From the NCBI GenBank assembly GCA_964482235.1, contig CAYZWU010000006.1, forward strand, positions 1 to 64,000: a stretch of 64,000 nt of DNA, read 5' to 3'. The notes below the pieces were generated by a model, which ran no database searches, was not told where the DNA came from, and saw only the letters and a list, made by a program, of their open reading frames with translations. Positions 28,173 to 36,690 of this stretch are shown piece after piece. Source of the stretch: CAYZWU01 sp964482235. GTDB lineage: Bacteria; Planctomycetota; B15-G4; CAYZWU01. How positions within the stretch are numbered: position 1 is the stretch's first letter; every line of letters begins with the position of its first letter. The position numbers and the translations under genes were made by a program.

Positions 28173-29230
28173 GATACCGCCTCCTCTCCTCGCATGATGA
28201 AACCGTTTTTCAGCGGATCGGCCGGGTCGATGCAGAAGGTGTGCACGCCGGTGATCCAGGCGGAGCCCTCCACCTCGGGGATCACGGCATCGTAGGGCCC
28301 GAACGTGACGGGCCGGGCCACGGAGCCCCGGAAGGTAGTGCCGAGGATGCTCTCGATCGTCATCGATTCGCCCTGGCCGATCTCGCGGCGGGCGTGGTGG
28401 ATCGCCAGGCGCGCGCTGACACCCGTGCCGGTGGGGGAGCGGTCCACCTCGCCCTCGGCGAAGATGCAGACGTTCCGGCTGTCGGCCCCGGCGCCGAGCG
28501 GCGGGCCGATGAAGATCGTTCCGTAGAGGAAGCCGAGGTCGTCCTCGAAGGGGTGCCTGATCGGGCGGTCGGCCATGATGGCCCGCTTGATTGCCATGCC
28601 CTTCCGGATCAGGGTGTCGTGATTTTCCGGCAAGAGATCGAGTCCGAGGTCGCCGGCATGGACAAAGGCGTAGAAGGCGCCGCCGAAGGCGAGATCGTAT
28701 CGCACTTCGCCCAGCTCTGGTACGACCACCTTCTCGTCGAGCCCGGCCACGAAGGACGGCACGTTGTGGAAGAAGACGCTCGTCACCTCGCCGCCGGTCA
28801 CGCGGGCGTGGGCTGTCACCAGTCCTGCCGGCGTGTCGATCCTGACAGTTGTCACCGGCTGCTCGGCCGGCATCATGCCCGTCTCGATCACGACCTTGGT
28901 GACGGCGATGATGCCGTGGCCGCACATCGTGCTGAATCCCTCGTTGTGCAGGAAGAGAACGCCGAAGTCCGCGTCGTCGGAAGCCGGCTCCACCAGGAGG
29001 CAGCCGTACATGTCGGCATGCCCGCGCGGCTCCCACATCAGCGCCTTCCTGATGCTGTCGTGATGCTCCATGGCAATGCGCCGCCGCTCGCAGATCGTCT
29101 TTCCCTGAAGCTCGGGGAATCCCCGGAGGATCACGCGGAGCGGCTCCCCTTCCGTGTGGGCGTCGATCGTGCGAATCTCGATCCAGTCCTGCGGCGGCCT
29201 CCAGAGAGCGCCTGCGTCGATGTCGATCAT
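28169..29230 (-). CDS. Trans-3-hydroxy-L-proline dehydratase (proline racemase superfamily)
   Basis: The product is 353 aa. The ATG at 29230 (GAGG 5 bases upstream) is preferred to an upstream GTG at 29287. The first active-site motif is STMCGHG with Cys103. The second is DRSPTGTG, where Thr267 replaces the second Cys of racemases and epimerases. This Cys/Thr pair is the known signature of trans-3-hydroxy-L-proline dehydratase (human L3HYPDH uses Cys104/Thr273), which dehydrates the substrate to delta1-pyrroline-2-carboxylate. The downstream overlapping gene supplies the likely reductase to L-proline. Naming this gene a proline racemase or 4-hydroxyproline epimerase would be wrong on the active-site evidence. 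Confidence 0.9.
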   Translation of the reverse strand: MIDIDAGALWRPPQDWIEIRTIDAHTEGEPLRVILRGFPELQGKTICERRRIAMEHHDSIRKALMWEPRGHADMYGCLLVEPASDDADFGVLFLHNEGFSTMCGHGIIAVTKVVIETGMMPAEQPVTTVRIDTPAGLVTAHARVTGGEVTSVFFHNVPSFVAGLDEKVVVPELGEVRYDLAFGGAFYAFVHAGDLGLDLLPENHDTLIRKGMAIKRAIMADRPIRHPFEDDLGFLYGTIFIGPPLGAGADSRNVCIFAEGEVDRSPTGTGVSARLAIHHARREIGQGESMTIESILGTTFRGSVARPVTFGPYDAVIPEVEGSAWITGVHTFCIDPADPLKNGFIMRGEEAVS

Positions 29231-29303
29231 CTCCACCTCATCCTGCCACTGCTGACAGGAACCTGAAATGTTGTTTCGCACTGTCACTTATTCACACAAG
29301 GAT

Positions 29304-29332
29304 AGTATAAATGACCAGTCGATCATGCTTAA
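29304..29332 (-). promoter_or_regulatory. Candidate promoter of the hydroxyproline operon with operator-like palindrome
   Basis: On the minus strand a TATACT -10 (29309-29304) and a weak TTAAGC -35 (29332-29327) are 17 bases apart. They would give a leader of about 65 bases before the ATG at 29230. Between them lies the near-palindrome TGATC-GACT-GGTCA (29325-29312), a plausible repressor site. No regulator gene is adjacent. Confidence 0.4.
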
Positions 29333-29441
29333 ATTACCTCTTCGAGCAGTCTGACCTGCTCGTCGGCCTGATAAGTGTCTCACAATCTCCGTTCTTTACC
29401 CTTTCGAGGGGAGCCGAGCGCTCTCGTACAGGAGGATTTCC

Positions 29442-31487
29442 ATGAGACCTGCCATCATACCGACCATTCTTCTCCTCTTTCTTTCCTTGCTCGCCATGGC
29501 CGCGGGCGGCCCAGGGAAATCAGGTAAACAGAAAGCCGGAATCGACAACCTGGAGCAGCAGGGCCACAGCGGCGTCAACCCGGCTCACGTGATGGATGTG
29601 GAAATCCTGGGCGACAGGGCCTACGTGGCCGTGGGCTTCACGAACGGCCTGGAGACGTATGATATCTCCGACCCGGCCAATCCCGTTCGGCTTCAGGCGC
29701 AGGATCTGGCCGCCTGGGCCGCCAGGGCGTACGGCAACGAGCTGTTCACCTTCCGGAGGAACAGGGGTTTTCAGACATTCGACATCAGCGGATCGAGACC
29801 CGTTGCCATCGGCGGATACGATCCGACGGGCAACGATATCCTGTACGAGAACGGCGTTCTCCAGGGAACCACCCTCCACGTGGCCGCCCACCAGGTCGGA
29901 ATCGACTCCTTCGACGTCTCGGTTTCCGGCGCGCCTGTGTTCCTGAACAACATCGTGCTGGCGGAGAACGACTGCTGGGATGTGGAGGTGTCCGGTTCCT
30001 TTCTTTTCGCGGCCAACGGGCACCACGGGATGTCCGTTGTCGATCTCGTGACTCGAACAGAGATTGCCGTGGTTCCTCTTCCGGGGTTGACCAATCACAT
30101 CCTCCTCGACGGGAATGTGGCCGTGCTCTCTCTCGGAGATGCCGGGATCGCCACGGTGGATATCTCCTCGCCAGCGGCTCCGCTGCTCCTCGACACGGCT
30201 TCCACCGCGGGGTGCGCCTTCGGCTCCGGAATCCTGGACAACATGGTTGCCGTGGGATCGTGGACCGCGCTCGAGCTCTTCGATGTGAGCGATCCGGCCA
30301 ACATCGTCAAGGCGGGCTGGGACAGCACGAAGACCTGGGCCATGGGCGCCGATATCGCACCGCACGCAAACGGCGATCTGGTTGCCGTGGCGGACTGGCG
30401 CGGCATGACGACATACCTCGTCGGGCCTGATGCCGCGCCGGATATCGACATCTCTTCCGACCGGCTCGACTTCGGCGAAGTCTCGCTGCAGGAGGATCTC
30501 TCGGTGGAGGTCTCCAACACGGGAATCCAGACGCTGACCGTGACCGTCGGGAGCATTCCTTCCGGATTCACGGTCACCCCCGGAATCTTCTCCGTGGCTC
30601 CGGGAGGATCACAGACCGTCGTGGTGAGCGCTTCGGGTACGGGATCGGTGAAGGACAGCATCGAGTACAGGTCGAACGACCCCGACGAATCGGTGAAGAA
30701 GCAATTCGTCTACAAGAACAACACCTCCTTTCCCCAGGTCGACTCCCCGGCACCGGACTTCTGCCTCAAGGATATCGACGACTACTGGCATTATCTCTCC
30801 GATTACAGGGGGAGCGTGGTCTTCATCGAATTCGGCGGCCTCTGGTGACCTCTCTGCGCGTCGCAAGGTGCGGCGTCCGATGCCACGATCTACGAGATGT
30901 TCAAGGATGAAAAGTACGCACAGTTTCATCTCTTCTCCAGTGCGGGCGACCTGCAGGGTCTCAGGGATTACTACGGCTTGAGATCGATCGGCCTGGTCGA
31001 CTCCGGTTATCCTTCGCAATATCAGACCTACCGTGTTCCTGATCCGGAAGCGCCCTATCCCCAGGACTACATCATCGACAAGCAAGGCCGCGTCCACTAC
31101 TGGGAGGGGGAATACGATCCGCAGAAGTGCACCGATGTGATCGAGGATCTTCTCGCCTACGTGCCGCCGGTGACCGTGACCGCCGTACCCGACTCCACGC
31201 AGATCCAGCCGGGGGGAACGCTCGGCTACACCGTGACGCTGGTGAACAACACGGGCACGGTACAGACCATCGTGGCAAGGGTCGATGCCATCCTCACCGA
31301 TGGAAACCGCATGGTCCTGGAAGGCCCCAGGCCCGTTCAGATGAACGCGGGCGGTGTGATCAACGTCCACATGACAAGGCTGGTTCCCGGCTACGCGCAG
31401 TCGGGCAGCTACTCGCTGAAGGTCAAGGTCGCCACATCCTCCGGCGATGTGCTGGATGTGGATGGTTTCGGTTTCGTGATCAATTGA
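29442..31487 (+). CDS. Secreted LVIVD-repeat/thioredoxin-like protein, probable selenoprotein (in-frame UGA at 30846)
   Basis: Read through UGA as selenocysteine, the product is 681 aa. The ATG follows AGGAGG. A signal peptide covers about 1-21, LVIVD propeller repeats about 45-325 (TYDISDPANPV, LFDVSDPANIV), and an HYDIN/DUF1573-like Ig domain about 333-428. A redoxin domain covers about 430-570 (SPAPDFCLKDI...VVFIEF), and the last part is an Ig-like domain (575-681) shared with the protein at 208-1707. The UGA is codon 469 and stands at the first redox position of W-U-P-L-C (U469, C472), where thioredoxin-like proteins have CxxC. The frame after it encodes the rest of the redoxin fold, and a hairpin with a GGU loop lies 10 bases beyond it. 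Normal termination would leave a truncated redoxin. A disabling point mutation is the alternative. Confidence 0.78.
30859..30875 (+). promoter_or_regulatory. SECIS-like hairpin after the in-frame UGA
   Basis: Ten bases after the UGA (30846-30848) the RNA can form CGUCGC-AAGGU-GCGGCG, a six-bp stem with a five-base loop containing GGU. The loop starts 16 bases from the UGA. Bacterial SECIS elements lie within the coding region, with a short upper stem about 11 bases after the UGA and a G-U/GGU loop, so spacing and loop fit. Extra pairs with one mismatch can lengthen the stem downward. GC-rich DNA forms hairpins easily, so this is supportive and not decisive. Confidence 0.6.
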
Positions 31488-31551
31488 AGCCGCTTTTCGA
31501 TTGCATCGATCGAATCCGGCATCCGGCGCCGGCGATCGCCAAGGTTCCGCC

Positions 31552-32571
31552 TTGACTGCGGAATCGCAGTCTCCTATCTTTTGCTCTCCTTCTGTTATTG
31601 ATTCAGATATTGATTCAGAGAGCGATCGCGAATTGAACAAGCGACAGATCGACCTCACACGAACAACGGTCTTCCGCATCTGCAACGGCGAGGGTGACGG
31701 CGTGCCCGGTGTCTTCGTGGACCGGTACGGCGACTGGGCCGTCTCCTTCGAGCCGCGGGAGAAGAGGGAGGACGTGCGGCGTAAGATCTACAGCCGCCTG
31801 ATGGAGACCTGGGATCTCAAGGGGATCTACGAGAAGGGGCCGGCCACCTCGGGATTTCACGGCGGCAGCACGGAACCTGACAGGCCTTTCCTCGGCGACG
31901 AGGCTCCCGAGGAGTATGTCGTCCTGGAGAACGGCATGCGCCTTCTGGCCCGCCTTCGCGAGGGGGCGCGTCCCGGCGTCTACCCGGATCAGCGGGAGAG
32001 CCGTCTTTTTCTCGCTCCGTTGATGAAGGGGAGCAGGATCCTGAACCTCTTCTCGTACACGGGAGCGTTCTCCGTCTGGGCCGCGCTGTACGGCGCGGAA
32101 GAGACTGTGAGCGTCGATCTTTCGAATAAGGCGCTCGACTGGTCGAAGAGGAACTTCGAGGCCAACGGGATCGGCATCAGCCGCCACCGCCACGTGAAGG
32201 CCGATGTTTTCGACTATCTCGGCCTGGCGCGCAGAAAGGGATTCCGATTCAGCCTGATCATCCTCGATCCGCCCACCTTCGCCACGCGCGGCCGCCGCGT
32301 CTTCCGCGCGAAGCGGGACTGGCCCAGGCTCATCGAGGCGGCCCTCCATGTGATCGAACCGGGAGGACGCCTTGCCGTCTCCTGCATCACACACGATCTC
32401 GGCAAGAAGGAGATCCTGGCGATGGTCGCCGCCGGCCTGAAGGGAAAGAGAAGCCGCATCGTCAAACCAGAGGCAGTGCTCGGGCTTCCGCACGATTTTC
32501 CCGTTCCGCCGAACAGGCCGGAAATGGACTATCTCAAGTTCATCGTCACGCGGCCTCTCGCCATCCGGTGA
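31552..32571 (+). CDS. Class I SAM-dependent methyltransferase, RlmI/RlmK-like core
   Basis: The product is 339 aa from a TTG at 31552 (AAGG 7 bases upstream). Starts at 31501 or at the TTG near 31633 are possible. Residues from about 35 contain ICNGEGDGVPGVFVDRYGDW, the linker domain of the RlmI family. Motif I follows in ILNLFSYTGAFSVWAALYGA, then VSVDLS and the motif IV LDPPTFA. The N-terminal PUA domain of full RlmI is missing, so this is the short form. Likely activity is methylation of a base in 23S rRNA, with the exact site unknown. The last motif carries SCITHDL, as expected in this group. Confidence 0.82.
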   Translation: MTAESQSPIFCSPSVIDSDIDSESDRELNKRQIDLTRTTVFRICNGEGDGVPGVFVDRYGDWAVSFEPREKREDVRRKIYSRLMETWDLKGIYEKGPATSGFHGGSTEPDRPFLGDEAPEEYVVLENGMRLLARLREGARPGVYPDQRESRLFLAPLMKGSRILNLFSYTGAFSVWAALYGAEETVSVDLSNKALDWSKRNFEANGIGISRHRHVKADVFDYLGLARRKGFRFSLIILDPPTFATRGRRVFRAKRDWPRLIEAALHVIEPGGRLAVSCITHDLGKKEILAMVAAGLKGKRSRIVKPEAVLGLPHDFPVPPNRPEMDYLKFIVTRPLAIR

Positions 32572-32848
32572 TGGGATCTCTTTCAAATATTCCCTTCAAT
32601 AACCTTGCCAGGAGAAAAAAATAGTGTTACAGGCTGGCATTGGCGGAGATATTTCAACCGTACTATTCAAGGTGTTAGGGTTTTGTTGAAAACTTCATAT
32701 CTGGTTGACTCAATATGGTTTCTGCTGGCACAACGGGACTTCCCAGCACACTTTTCCACTTTTGATTCAGATTGCCTGCGTTCTTTTTCATGTCGGTGGC
32801 ATTTTCTCTAAAAGAGTATCCGATTTTTCATATTCGGTTGTGGGCGAC
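32572..32848. other. AT-rich intergenic segment
   Basis: This 277-base stretch is visibly richer in A and T than its surroundings. It contains a short open frame (32605-32811) without convincing ribosome-binding site or family resemblance. It may be a relic of inserted DNA, but no terminal repeats or transposase motifs could be identified. Confidence 0.35.
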
Positions 32849-33811
32849 ATGGGTTCAACAAGAAGCAGAATTGATTTCTCGAGCGGGAATCTCCTTTCCT
32901 ACGCAAAAGGTACTCTCCTGCCCAGGATCAAGACCCTTATCAAAACGAGGGGAATGCTGTTCGCTTTCATCTCCGTGGTGGCGGTTTGCTGCTTGATGCT
33001 GTTCTCCCTTCTACCAGGGAACTGCGAGGACAGCGCAGACGAAAAGGAGAAACCAGGTAACGAATTCGTGGTTTTGACCGCCGAGTCGGTTCCATGGGAG
33101 ATACCCGTTCAGAAGTCCGTCGAGCCTCTCTGCGTGAAGACGATAGAACTGCCTTCAAGGGATGACAGGACGAATCTTCAAAATCTGGTCTCCGAGGATT
33201 TCCTGACCGCCTATCCAGGTTTTCTCAATGAACTGCGATCGTATCTCACCGATTATCTCGGCACTCCGTCGCGTTTCGATACAACGCAATTCGAGGAGGG
33301 AGATGTCAGGGAGACGCGGATCGAGGGACAAGGCAGGAAACTCATCGTCAGGATAGATCAACGCGTTGTCAACAGATCGGCTCACAACTGGTTCGGCATA
33401 GGAGTGACCCTGTCGCTTGAATATCCCTACGACGGAACATTCGTTCTCGACATGGTTTTCGATTCCGAAGGATTCGCCTCGTTCACCGATTTCTGCGAGG
33501 TGGATTGCTTCGGTTTTCGTACGGGGGAGAAGAACCCGGACACTGCCCTTCAAGATAAAGACCGCCCCGGGAAGGACAGCTATCTCGTTCGCTGGTGGAG
33601 GAAGGAAGACGGCATATTCCGAAGACAGCTCGCAAAGAACAAGGTCCTCTCGTTCAAAGACCTTGGAAGGTTGGTCACCTTTTTCCAGGAAGACGAGCTG
33701 ATCGAGAGGTTCCCTCATCTGAACCACGATTACGAGGATGAAGTCAGCTTCCTGATCGTGGAGGACATCTGTCGCAATGTCTGCTGCAACTGGAGGATTC
33801 ACAGGAATTGA
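32849..33811 (+). CDS. Membrane-anchored protein of unknown function
   Basis: The product is 320 aa from the ATG at 32849. That start has only a weak ribosome-binding site, and an ATG at 32954 just before the hydrophobic helix is an alternative. One membrane helix or uncleaved signal covers about 36-55, followed by a soluble, mostly beta-rich region. Its C-terminus has several Cys (FCEVDCFGF, EDICRNVCCNW). No family is recognised. Base composition and codon use look less GC-rich than in the flanking operons. The stop overlaps the TTG start of the next gene, so the two are probably translated together. Confidence 0.6.
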   Translation: MGSTRSRIDFSSGNLLSYAKGTLLPRIKTLIKTRGMLFAFISVVAVCCLMLFSLLPGNCEDSADEKEKPGNEFVVLTAESVPWEIPVQKSVEPLCVKTIELPSRDDRTNLQNLVSEDFLTAYPGFLNELRSYLTDYLGTPSRFDTTQFEEGDVRETRIEGQGRKLIVRIDQRVVNRSAHNWFGIGVTLSLEYPYDGTFVLDMVFDSEGFASFTDFCEVDCFGFRTGEKNPDTALQDKDRPGKDSYLVRWWRKEDGIFRRQLAKNKVLSFKDLGRLVTFFQEDELIERFPHLNHDYEDEVSFLIVEDICRNVCCNWRIHRN

Positions 33812-34221
33812 GAAACACTGTACTGCTATCCCTGACGCTGCTGATCCTCCCCGTTGCCGTGTTTTCAGAAGAATTCGATGCCGCACAGAAGGCGGAAAAG
33901 TCGATAGGTAGGTTTACGGCCACTCTGGACAAGGACAACAATATCACGCTGGAGGTGGAGCCGCCGAAAGATGTTGATAGCTGGTCAGGCATTGCTGTTC
34001 TCAGCCATGCAACCAGGAAGGGGGAACCTCCTGACAAGTGGAAGTACCTCAAGGGCGACACGGTCGGGAGCGCCAATCTGGGTCCGGACAATTCCCAGAG
34101 GCTCGGGCTGGGGCCTTTCAAAGATGGGAAAACGTTCATGGGGACAATCATCATCACCTGGACGGATGATGAGGGGAACGAAATCACGGAAGGCGGAGAC
34201 CTGTTCATCCTGAAGACGTGA
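33808..34221 (+). CDS. Small secreted protein of unknown function
   Basis: The product is 137 aa. It begins at a TTG that overlaps the preceding stop (TTGA), with AGGA just upstream. Residues 1-20 are a signal peptide (cleavage near AVFS-EE). The mature part is a short beta-rich domain with WKYLKGDTVGSANLG and ITWTDDEGNEITEGG. No family is recognised. It belongs to a run of three exported unknowns. Confidence 0.6.
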   Translation: MRNTVLLSLTLLILPVAVFSEEFDAAQKAEKSIGRFTATLDKDNNITLEVEPPKDVDSWSGIAVLSHATRKGEPPDKWKYLKGDTVGSANLGPDNSQRLGLGPFKDGKTFMGTIIITWTDDEGNEITEGGDLFILKT

Positions 34222-34255
34222 TCGGAGATAAATACGTCGTCAGAAGGAGAGGGTA

Positions 34256-35197
34256 ATGAAGAAAATCGTTGTCTCGATCGTGTTGTTCCTGCTTGTCTTC
34301 TCCGTTGCCGACGGCGGGTCGTTGACATTCAAGACGAAGAAAAAGGGCGCCAACACCACCACCAAGATCACCGGCGAATTCAAGGTCAGCGGTCAGGATG
34401 CCAAGGACTGCAACAAGCTGGTGGTTGTCGTGTGGATGTACAAGCTGAACTCGAAGGGCGAGGAGATAGAGAAGGTCCGGGTCGGTGATGCGACCTCACA
34501 CCACATCACCCCGAAGAGCGGCGTCGGGATCAAGCTGGACGAATCCAAGGAAGCTGAAAAGCTGGGAGGCAAATGCGCGCTTGTTGTCGAGGGGAGGCTT
34601 TTCGACAAGCAGGGCAAGGAGCATGACACGTGCCGCCACACCAATCATGGCAAGCTGAAGAAGAAGGAAGGATTCAAGAACAGTGCGCCAGGCCACGACG
34701 TCGGCGAACATGCCATTTACGAACCCGGTGATTCGTGGATAAGGAAGTCGTCGGGAGAGTGGTCGACGAGCAGCGACGTGGCCGTTCTTCTCGACAGGGG
34801 CTGCGAGACATCCGAGGTGGTCGTCTCGCTGGTGGTCAGGAAAGAGGGGGACTTCAAGTTCTACAACTGCATGACAGGCAACCTGATCGGATTCGAAAGA
34901 AGGCTCGGGGTCATCCGTCCGAGCAAACCATCCGCTTCCTTCGGCGAGTACGGTTTCCTGGAATATCTCGATACCAAGGACGCCTCGTCGCTGATCCCGC
35001 ACGAAGAGATGGAGAAGTTCGTCCTCGAAGCCAGGGCTGCCGGCCTCGATATCTATCTCGGGGGATCGAACACCAATGCCTCACTTCATTTGAAGGTCCA
35101 TTACGAGGGGTACGACCTCACTGATCCGAAGGCCGATGTCACCGTGCTCCTCGATCAGAACGATTGGTTCTCGCCGCCCATAACCGTGGATTGCTAG
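34256..35197 (+). CDS. Secreted protein of unknown function
   Basis: The product is 313 aa with a strong ribosome-binding site (GGAGAGGG) and a clear signal peptide (about 1-20). The mature protein is Lys-rich and beta-rich, with Cys residues spaced through it and segments such as GEFKVSGQDAKDC and VYVVWM-like strands. No family is recognised. It lies 34 bases after the previous gene, so the three unknowns at 32849-35197 form one likely operon. Its stop is two bases from that of the convergent beta-helix gene. Confidence 0.62.
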   Translation: MKKIVVSIVLFLLVFSVADGGSLTFKTKKKGANTTTKITGEFKVSGQDAKDCNKLVVVVWMYKLNSKGEEIEKVRVGDATSHHITPKSGVGIKLDESKEAEKLGGKCALVVEGRLFDKQGKEHDTCRHTNHGKLKKKEGFKNSAPGHDVGEHAIYEPGDSWIRKSSGEWSTSSDVAVLLDRGCETSEVVVSLVVRKEGDFKFYNCMTGNLIGFERRLGVIRPSKPSASFGEYGFLEYLDTKDASSLIPHEEMEKFVLEARAAGLDIYLGGSNTNASLHLKVHYEGYDLTDPKADVTVLLDQNDWFSPPITVDC

Positions 35198-35199
35198 CC

Positions 35200-36690
35200 C
35201 TACTCAACAGTCAGAACCATTAGATTCGTGAGCAGACGGCTCGGATCGCTGTGCAAGCCGACGAGTGCCTGGAGCGGATGATCCAAACCGCTTTGCCAGA
35301 AAGGAAAGACGGTCCACGGATAATCGAGATAACCATCGCTGTTGATGACTCCTATTCCTGCATGGTGGATCGGCCAATCCAGGAAAAGGTTGCCGTAAGG
35401 AGTAGCCTGCGGAGGGTCCTGGATTCCGGATCCGTGTCCCAGAATCACCGGCGCGGCTGGCGAACCGATCACCATGAAATGGATGAGGGCGCCGGGACGG
35501 ACTTCGCCCGTATGATAGAGGTGTTCGTGAAACTCGTCTGCACCCATGTCAACTGTACCATCCTGGATGCGTGGATCGTCTTCGAAGTCAAGGCTTCCGG
35601 TGACAGCCGAGTTGTCGCCCCTGTCCCTGCAGGGCGAATCCCACGTAAGGTGATAGTCGCTTCCACGATCGACGAATCGGGGATATTCGCTGATGTTGCC
35701 TGTTCCCGGCCACCCCCCTCCCAGCCCTCCTACATTACTGTATTCAACAGTGAGTGATCCACCGAGATGGTCGATCTGGCCGTCATCGTTATCCCATAGA
35801 ATGGTGTTCACGACAGTCAGGTTTCCACCATCACAGCAGATCCCGCCTCCGGCACTGCCGCCGCAGCCGTGCATGTAGGTCTTGTTGTCGATGATCGAGT
35901 TGTTCAATATCATCAAGGAAGAATCGCATGAGTAGATCCCGCCACCATTAGCGTCACCCGCAGTCCATGAAAATGTCGAGTTGTTCGCAATCATGTTGTT
36001 GGTTATTGTCGACGAGGAGTCTTTGCAATAGATCCCACCTCCAAAGGCATCGCCTCCGTTGTCTACATAGTTAGATTTGATGAGATTCCCTTCGATCATC
36101 GGTGAGGAATCACAATAGCAGTAGATCCCGCCGCCAATGTATGACCAGTTTTCATTGATGATATTCCGTCTGATTATCGGTGATGACTTGAGTACAATGC
36201 CGATGCCGCCGCCTGAACCTGCAGAGTTTTCAAGAATGATATTGTGCTCGATCACTGGAGAGGACTCGAAGCATGAAATGCCGCCTCCCAGTCCGCCATT
36301 GTTGGATGAGATAATGTTGTTCCTGATCAGGGGGGATGAACCGTTTTCACAGAAAATACCGCCGCCGTAACTGCCATCTCCGTTCGTGATGGTGAATCCC
36401 TCCAGCACGGAGGACCCATCCTCCTGGTTCAGGAACGACACGACTGTTCCCGCGCTGTTGCCGTCGATGTGCGTGAAATAGGGCCCCCGTTTGCTCCTCA
36501 GATGTATCGCCTTCCCTGTGAAGTCGATGTTCTCGGAGTAGACCCCGGGACGAACGATGACGATGTCCCCATCCGCGGCTGCATCGATCGCCGCCTGGAT
36601 CGAGAGGTGGTCATCGGGCACGTAGATCTCAGCCGGGAAGCCGGCGGCCTGCAGGAGCAAGGCGGCGACAATGAACCAGGCAGATCTCAT
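35200..36690 (-). CDS. Secreted right-handed parallel beta-helix protein, paralogue of 7884-9422
   Basis: The product is 496 aa from the ATG at 36690 (GAAGGAG about 9 bases upstream). A signal peptide covers about 1-19. The mature start EIYVPDDHLSIQAAIDAAADGD matches the paralogue at 7884-9422 closely. Its helix repeats are regular: S-S-P-x-I-x-x-N-x-I followed by GGGI, with coils such as SSPVIEHNIILEN and SSPIIRRNIINEN (about 100-330). The C-terminal beta domain has YGNLFLDWPIH. A polysaccharide-related or surface-binding role is likely but not proven; no catalytic site is visible. Confidence 0.82.
   Translation of the reverse strand: MRSAWFIVAALLLQAAGFPAEIYVPDDHLSIQAAIDAAADGDIVIVRPGVYSENIDFTGKAIHLRSKRGPYFTHIDGNSAGTVVSFLNQEDGSSVLEGFTITNGDGSYGGGIFCENGSSPLIRNNIISSNNGGLGGGISCFESSPVIEHNIILENSAGSGGGIGIVLKSSPIIRRNIINENWSYIGGGIYCYCDSSPMIEGNLIKSNYVDNGGDAFGGGIYCKDSSSTITNNMIANNSTFSWTAGDANGGGIYSCDSSLMILNNSIIDNKTYMHGCGGSAGGGICCDGGNLTVVNTILWDNDDGQIDHLGGSLTVEYSNVGGLGGGWPGTGNISEYPRFVDRGSDYHLTWDSPCRDRGDNSAVTGSLDFEDDPRIQDGTVDMGADEFHEHLYHTGEVRPGALIHFMVIGSPAAPVILGHGSGIQDPPQATPYGNLFLDWPIHHAGIGVINSDGYLDYPWTVFPFWQSGLDHPLQALVGLHSDPSRLLTNLMVLTVE

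Noticed and set aside
30897..31487. Separate 196-aa gene starting at the ATG at 30897
   Set aside because: It would begin in the middle of a redoxin fold, without a ribosome-binding site, and is in the same frame as the upstream gene across the UGA.
32605..32811. Small gene or insertion-sequence remnant in the AT-rich segment
   Set aside because: No ribosome-binding site, terminal repeats or transposase motif could be identified.
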